From Arachnopeziza araneosa (Eukaryota > Ascomycota > Leotiomycetes > Helotiales > Arachnopezizaceae), in NCBI GenBank assembly GCA_003988855.1, contig QYAI01000044.1:186001-250000 (forward strand): DNA of 64,000 bases, given 5' to 3'. The translations under genes were made by a program, and so were the position numbers. Positions within the stretch are counted from its first letter, which is position 1, and each line of letters opens with the position of its first letter. Of this stretch, positions 60,704 to 64,000 are shown piece after piece. The notes below the pieces were generated by a model that did no database searches, was not told the origin of the DNA, and saw only the letters and a program-made list of their open reading frames with translations.

Positions 60704-61195
60704 TTAACTTCCTCTATATGTTGTGAAACTGTATGGCCCCAAAAGCAGCGGGACATGGAAATGCTCTCCTTCCTTGACCAAAAATGTCAAATCCACCTTA
60801 GGAAAGAAGGTCTTGCCCACTCCGTAATATGACCCTGTATCGAATTCTAGTTTCCACACACTGCTTCCAGCAGGAATGGCTCGTGTCGATTCCGGTGCGG
60901 CTTGCGATCGAATGATGTGTTGGAACAATTCCTGAACTGAAGCAGACCCTCCACCTTGTTGACACTCCCAATTGCTGATCCTTCCATCATTGTTGGTGGT
61001 GGCTCCGAAAACGATGGATGCTGAAGATAAGCAGCTCAATTGGACAGCAATATTAACTCCTGGACGACCAGTGGTAGTGTCAAGAACATGGCAGGTGATG
61101 GGATCTTTAGTGTGTGCCATTGTAGGGGTCTGCAGATGATGGGAGATGACTTCGAGGCGGTTGATGGCTTTGTTTTGGGCGGATTGATTGGGCAT
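60704..61195 (-). CDS. 5-hydroxyisourate hydrolase (transthyretin-like)
   Basis: Single-exon frame of 163 aa from the ATG at 61195. The domain from ITCHVLDTTTGRPG to the C-terminal YRGS signature is complete, with the expected N-terminal His, the Arg in GRP, and the His near the end (GEHFHVPLLLGPYSFTTYRGS). The enzyme opens 5-hydroxyisourate to OHCU in the urate-to-allantoin pathway. The N-terminus carries R13-L14-x5-H20-L21 (RLEVISHHL), a PTS2 signal for peroxisomes, where urate oxidase also works. The residues upstream of the ATG have an acceptor-like CAG, so an intron in the leader is likely. Other urate genes are not in this window. Gene is intact and short as expected. Confidence 0.92.
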   Translation of the reverse strand: MPNQSAQNKAINRLEVISHHLQTPTMAHTKDPITCHVLDTTTGRPGVNIAVQLSCLSSASIVFGATTNNDGRISNWECQQGGGSASVQELFQHIIRSQAAPESTRAIPAGSSVWKLEFDTGSYYGVGKTFFPKVDLTFLVKEGEHFHVPLLLGPYSFTTYRGS

Positions 61196-61715
61196 TAGCT
61201 GCACAGATACAGTAAGCAATTGATATGAGTTGTGTAAGAGATGAATTTACCAAGACGATAGAGAGAATTGACTTGCTAGATACAAATTTTGATTGATGGC
61301 AGATGGTATTTGTATGCTGTCGATCTTGAAAAGCTGTTCACGACAAGCCGCAACTCGGAGATGGCCGCCACTTCAGCCTTGGTAATGAGGGGCAGCAGAA
61401 CATCAGCCTTGTGGTGTGTTAGAAGAAAACCCAAGCGATTCTGCTGTTCGATGATTTGACGGAGATCAAACATCTACTTTTTATTAATATTCAAATATTG
61501 AAAGTATGATGTCAATAATGGTAGCCTTGCAAAGGCTGAGAGAAGGCTAGCCAATCACAAACTAGTACCCCTCGTCACCATCGAGTTTCGAGAAGGCGGA
61601 AGAAACTACAAGGTTTTTCCATCTTTGAACAGGTATCGAGTCAACTGCTTGCTAAAGACTAGATACGATCTACTCATCTCTCCCGCCCCTTTCGACACGC
61701 CCTGACACCGTCATT
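61196..61715. promoter_or_regulatory. Divergent promoter region (HIU hydrolase / get3)
   Basis: About 0.5 kb between two divergent start codons. It holds a 65-codon minus frame (61276-61473) that is not supported as a gene, and probably a 5'-UTR intron of the hydrolase. Confidence 0.35.
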
Positions 61716-62784
61716 ATGTCTACCGCAATCATTGATACCGACGATGACCAACTCGAGCCAACTCTTCAATCCATCCTCGACCAGAAGACACTCCGCTGGA
61801 TATTTGTAGGAGGAAAGGGAGGTGTCGGAAAGACTACAACATCCTGTTCTCTTGCTATTCAGCTAGCCAAAGTTCGCAGATCCGTTCTCCTGATTTCCAC
61901 CGACCCCGCACACAATCTATCGGATGCATTCTCACAAAAGTTTGGCAAGGAGGCTAGACTAATCAATGGCTTTACGAACTTAAGCGCTATGGAAATCGAT
62001 CCTAATGGTAGTATACAAGAGCTTATGGGAAATGCAGAAGAGGGAGAGGGTCCGGCTGCTGGTATGGGAGGTATGATGCAGGACTTAGCTTTTGCTGTAG
62101 GTGATCATATTCCAAGCTAGGCCAGCAACTGATTGTTCGCAGATTCCAGGTATCGATGAAGCCATGTCATTTGCTGAGGTGCTTAAGCAAGTCAAATCTC
62201 TTTCCTACGAAACCATCATTTTCGACACAGCTCCCACAGGACATACTCTCCGCTTCCTCCAATTCCCCACGGTCCTCGAAAAAGCTCTCGCAAAAATCTC
62301 TCAGCTCTCTTCGCAATTCGGCCCGATGCTAAATGGGCTGCTCGGAGCAAATGGATCCCTTCCCAATGGTGCCAACCTGAGCGAGATGATGGAGAAGCTG
62401 GAAAGTCTCCGTGAAACTATCAGCGAAGTTAATACACAATTCAAGGACGAGAATCTCACTACCTTCGTCTGTGTCTGCATTCCAGAATTTCTCTCACTTT
62501 ACGAAACAGAACGCATGATTCAGGAACTCGCAAGCTACCAGATCGATACCCACTGCATAGTAGTTAATCAACTACTATTCCCAAAAGCTGGCAGCGATTG
62601 TGAACAGTGTAATGCTAGGAGGAAGATGCAGAAGAAGTATTTAGAGCAGATTGAAGAGCTTTATGATGAATTTAATGTAGTAAAGATGCCATTATTAGTG
62701 GAAGAAGTGCGAGGCAAAGAGAAGCTGGAACAATTTAGTGAGATGCTGATTCATCCGTACGTTCCACCTGCTGGGGGTTTGTAG
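61716..62784 (+). CDS. get3: Get3/ArsA-type ATPase of tail-anchored protein insertion
   Basis: Model: exons 61716-62096 and 62143-62784; 340 aa, the normal Get3 length. The deviant P-loop is GKGGVGKT at 33-40. Switch I follows in STDPAHNLSDAF, and the A-loop/switch II region is DTAPTGHTLRFLQFP. The zinc-binding, dimer-forming C-x2-C is C280/C283 (SDCEQCNARR). A Met/Gly-rich loop (GMGGMMQDLAFA) and a helical subdomain lie between switches, the site that holds tail anchors. Get3 accepts tail-anchored proteins from Get4/5 and delivers them to Get1/2 in the ER membrane. The short intron (GTAGGT donor, CAG acceptor) keeps frame. All key residues intact. Confidence 0.97.
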
Positions 62785-63726
62785 GTAGAGGAATAGAAAA
62801 ATCTTGATACCCGAGCTGTGCTCTTCAGACTTATAACCAAGAGGCGGTTAGCTTGAAAGTGTGAATAAAGACACGCAAAACCCAACAAATTTGACTTTAA
62901 GTAGCTTCAAGATATGTTAAAAGTTTTGCATGAGGTTCTTCGCAATATCCTATAGAGAGTTTTCCAAGTCCACACGTGCAGCGAACTGGTTTGTGGGTTG
63001 GTTTCCCACCTCACTGTATGAGTGATAATTAACTTCCAGGTTGCCTCCAACCATCTTGCATCCTCAAAGCCACTTCATAGTTGTCCCAAACAACCAAACT
63101 TCTCTTAATCTAGATACAAAATGTCTTGCCGAAAATCCTACGCTATATTTCCTCCTTTCAATGTCGTGGGTGACTCAAATAGCCCTCTTCATACGTTCAC
63201 TCCTCGCAAATCCATGGTGTTTCGATCGATTGCAACTAGAGGCATTGCAGTGATGAAGTTTGGCACCCGAATGATTCTTCTAATGAACAAATATTATAGA
63301 ATGATTATGGTTATTGCTACCTCGGCTTTGTAGTGAACTCTATCTTGGTTATCAATATACCTTACATGGAAAAAATAAACCGTTTGATAGAAGTTACCAG
63401 GCACAAAATCTGAGTCTAAGCGGATTTTGAAATAGAAAGTAATTATATCAGGTGAGAGAATAAGTATAGTAAGGCACACGATATGGGAATGATAATATTG
63501 AATTGGTAAATTTCATTTGCTATACGTACACTTAAAAGTTGAATAGTTTATCAAAAGGCAGAAGCTAAGTGAGAAGGTTTGCAAGTGCGCAAGGAGTTAC
63601 GAAAGAGAACGAGAAATAGAATAGAACGGATCGGTACCAGCAGTTAAGGCACTAGACTAGTGGTGAGAGTGACCGTAGTAAGGAGACGAGAGTTCAAGAA
63701 AAATACTATTGAACTCAATTTGTAGA
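62785..63726. other. Intergenic region
   Basis: 3' flanks of get3 (+) and of the partial gene at the window end (-). AT-rich. A 70-codon plus frame (63121-63333) is not supported. Confidence 0.35.
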
Positions 63727-64000
63727 TTATCCAACACGACTCTCCCACATTTTCAGCTGTTCATCGATATCCTCTGATGTAAGCTCATAAGAGGAGTCGA
63801 TAGGAGCTTTAATTGGTGGCCCATCGGAGTACTCAACAATAAGATCCGAAGGGTATGCCATAGTTAAAGGCGGTACGTCAGGCACTTGAGTGATCTGATC
63901 ACGAGATTGTCGTAGTGGTGAAGGTGTTACCTGATTGAACGAGTCCAATGATGGCCGGGTGTGATTTCTTGACAGCTGAGGCGACAGTGGCAATGTCCCG
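63727..64000 (-). CDS. C-terminal part of a gene cut by the window end
   Basis: An open minus frame runs into the window edge and stops at 63727. The last ~90 residues are Ser/Pro/Gln-rich then acidic, ending with EDIDEQLKMWESRVG. No domain is visible in this fragment and the family is unknown. Its 5' part lies beyond 64000; a short gene starting at an internal ATG (MAYPSDL) cannot be excluded. Confidence 0.4.
   Translation of the reverse strand, partial: GTLPLSPQLSRNHTRPSLDSFNQVTPSPLRQSRDQITQVPDVPPLTMAYPSDLIVEYSDGPPIKAPIDSSYELTSEDIDEQLKMWESRVG

Noticed and set aside
61276..61473. 65-codon minus frame upstream of the HIU hydrolase
   Set aside because: I considered it as a first exon, but no good donor joins it in frame, and the PTS2 signal expected at the N-terminus already follows the ATG at 61195.
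1..64000. CRISPR array, rRNA, intact transposon
   Set aside because: No regular direct-repeat/spacer array, rRNA-like segment, transposase domain or long terminal repeats were seen anywhere; this is a fungal chromosome segment.

Overview
The window is nuclear DNA of a filamentous ascomycete (Pezizomycotina). Genes are split by short 43-65 bp introns with GTANGT/GTGAGT-type donors and CTAAC/CTGAC-like branch sites. Gene content is typical: Zn2Cys6 regulator, Pth11-like rhodopsin domain, S53 peptidase, GH10 xylanase, and fungal Sae2/CtIP, UncA and CNBP/Gis2 orthologues. Protein character suggests a leotiomycete (Botrytis/Sclerotinia relatives), but that is an impression that I could not test.

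Layout. Bases 1-30,000 are a gene-dense housekeeping block: RNF10/Mag2-type E3 ligase (+), an unknown disordered protein (+), Sae2/CtIP (+), Cdc50/Lem3 flippase subunit (+), FACT subunit Spt16 (-), kinesin-3 UncA (-), a seven-knuckle Gis2/CNBP protein (+), and a 14-TM MFS transporter with a tail of about 660 residues (-). Bases 30,000-51,600 are looser and more accessory, with 0.6-3 kb gaps: secreted S53 peptidase (+), 2OG-Fe(II) oxygenase (+), Zn2Cys6 factor (+), a single-gene fusion of a Pth11-like rhodopsin domain to a complete FucP-type MFS transporter (+), and an intronless, strikingly GC-rich DyP peroxidase (-). Bases 51,600-64,000 hold a small SIM-bearing protein (-), an AT-rich island with a decayed cytochrome P450 (+), a GPI-anchored GH10 xylanase (-), a RanBP2-zinc-finger protein (+), a small hydrophilic protein (+), a PTS2-bearing 5-hydroxyisourate hydrolase (-), Get3 (+), and the 3' end of a truncated gene (-).

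How genes relate. There is no obvious biosynthetic cluster. Themes recur: DNA and chromatin (Sae2, Spt16), membrane and vesicle traffic (Cdc50, UncA, Get3), translation-linked regulation (RNF10, Gis2), and secreted or surface functions of a plant- or litter-associated fungus (S53 peptidase, GH10 xylanase, Pth11-like fusion).

All gene models were built by hand by joining open frames at consensus splice sites. Each spliced model listed keeps an open frame and has a length divisible by three. The strongest candidates for something undescribed are the rhodopsin-MFS fusion with its triple linker repeat, the MFS transporter with the long tail, and the compositionally foreign DyP peroxidase.
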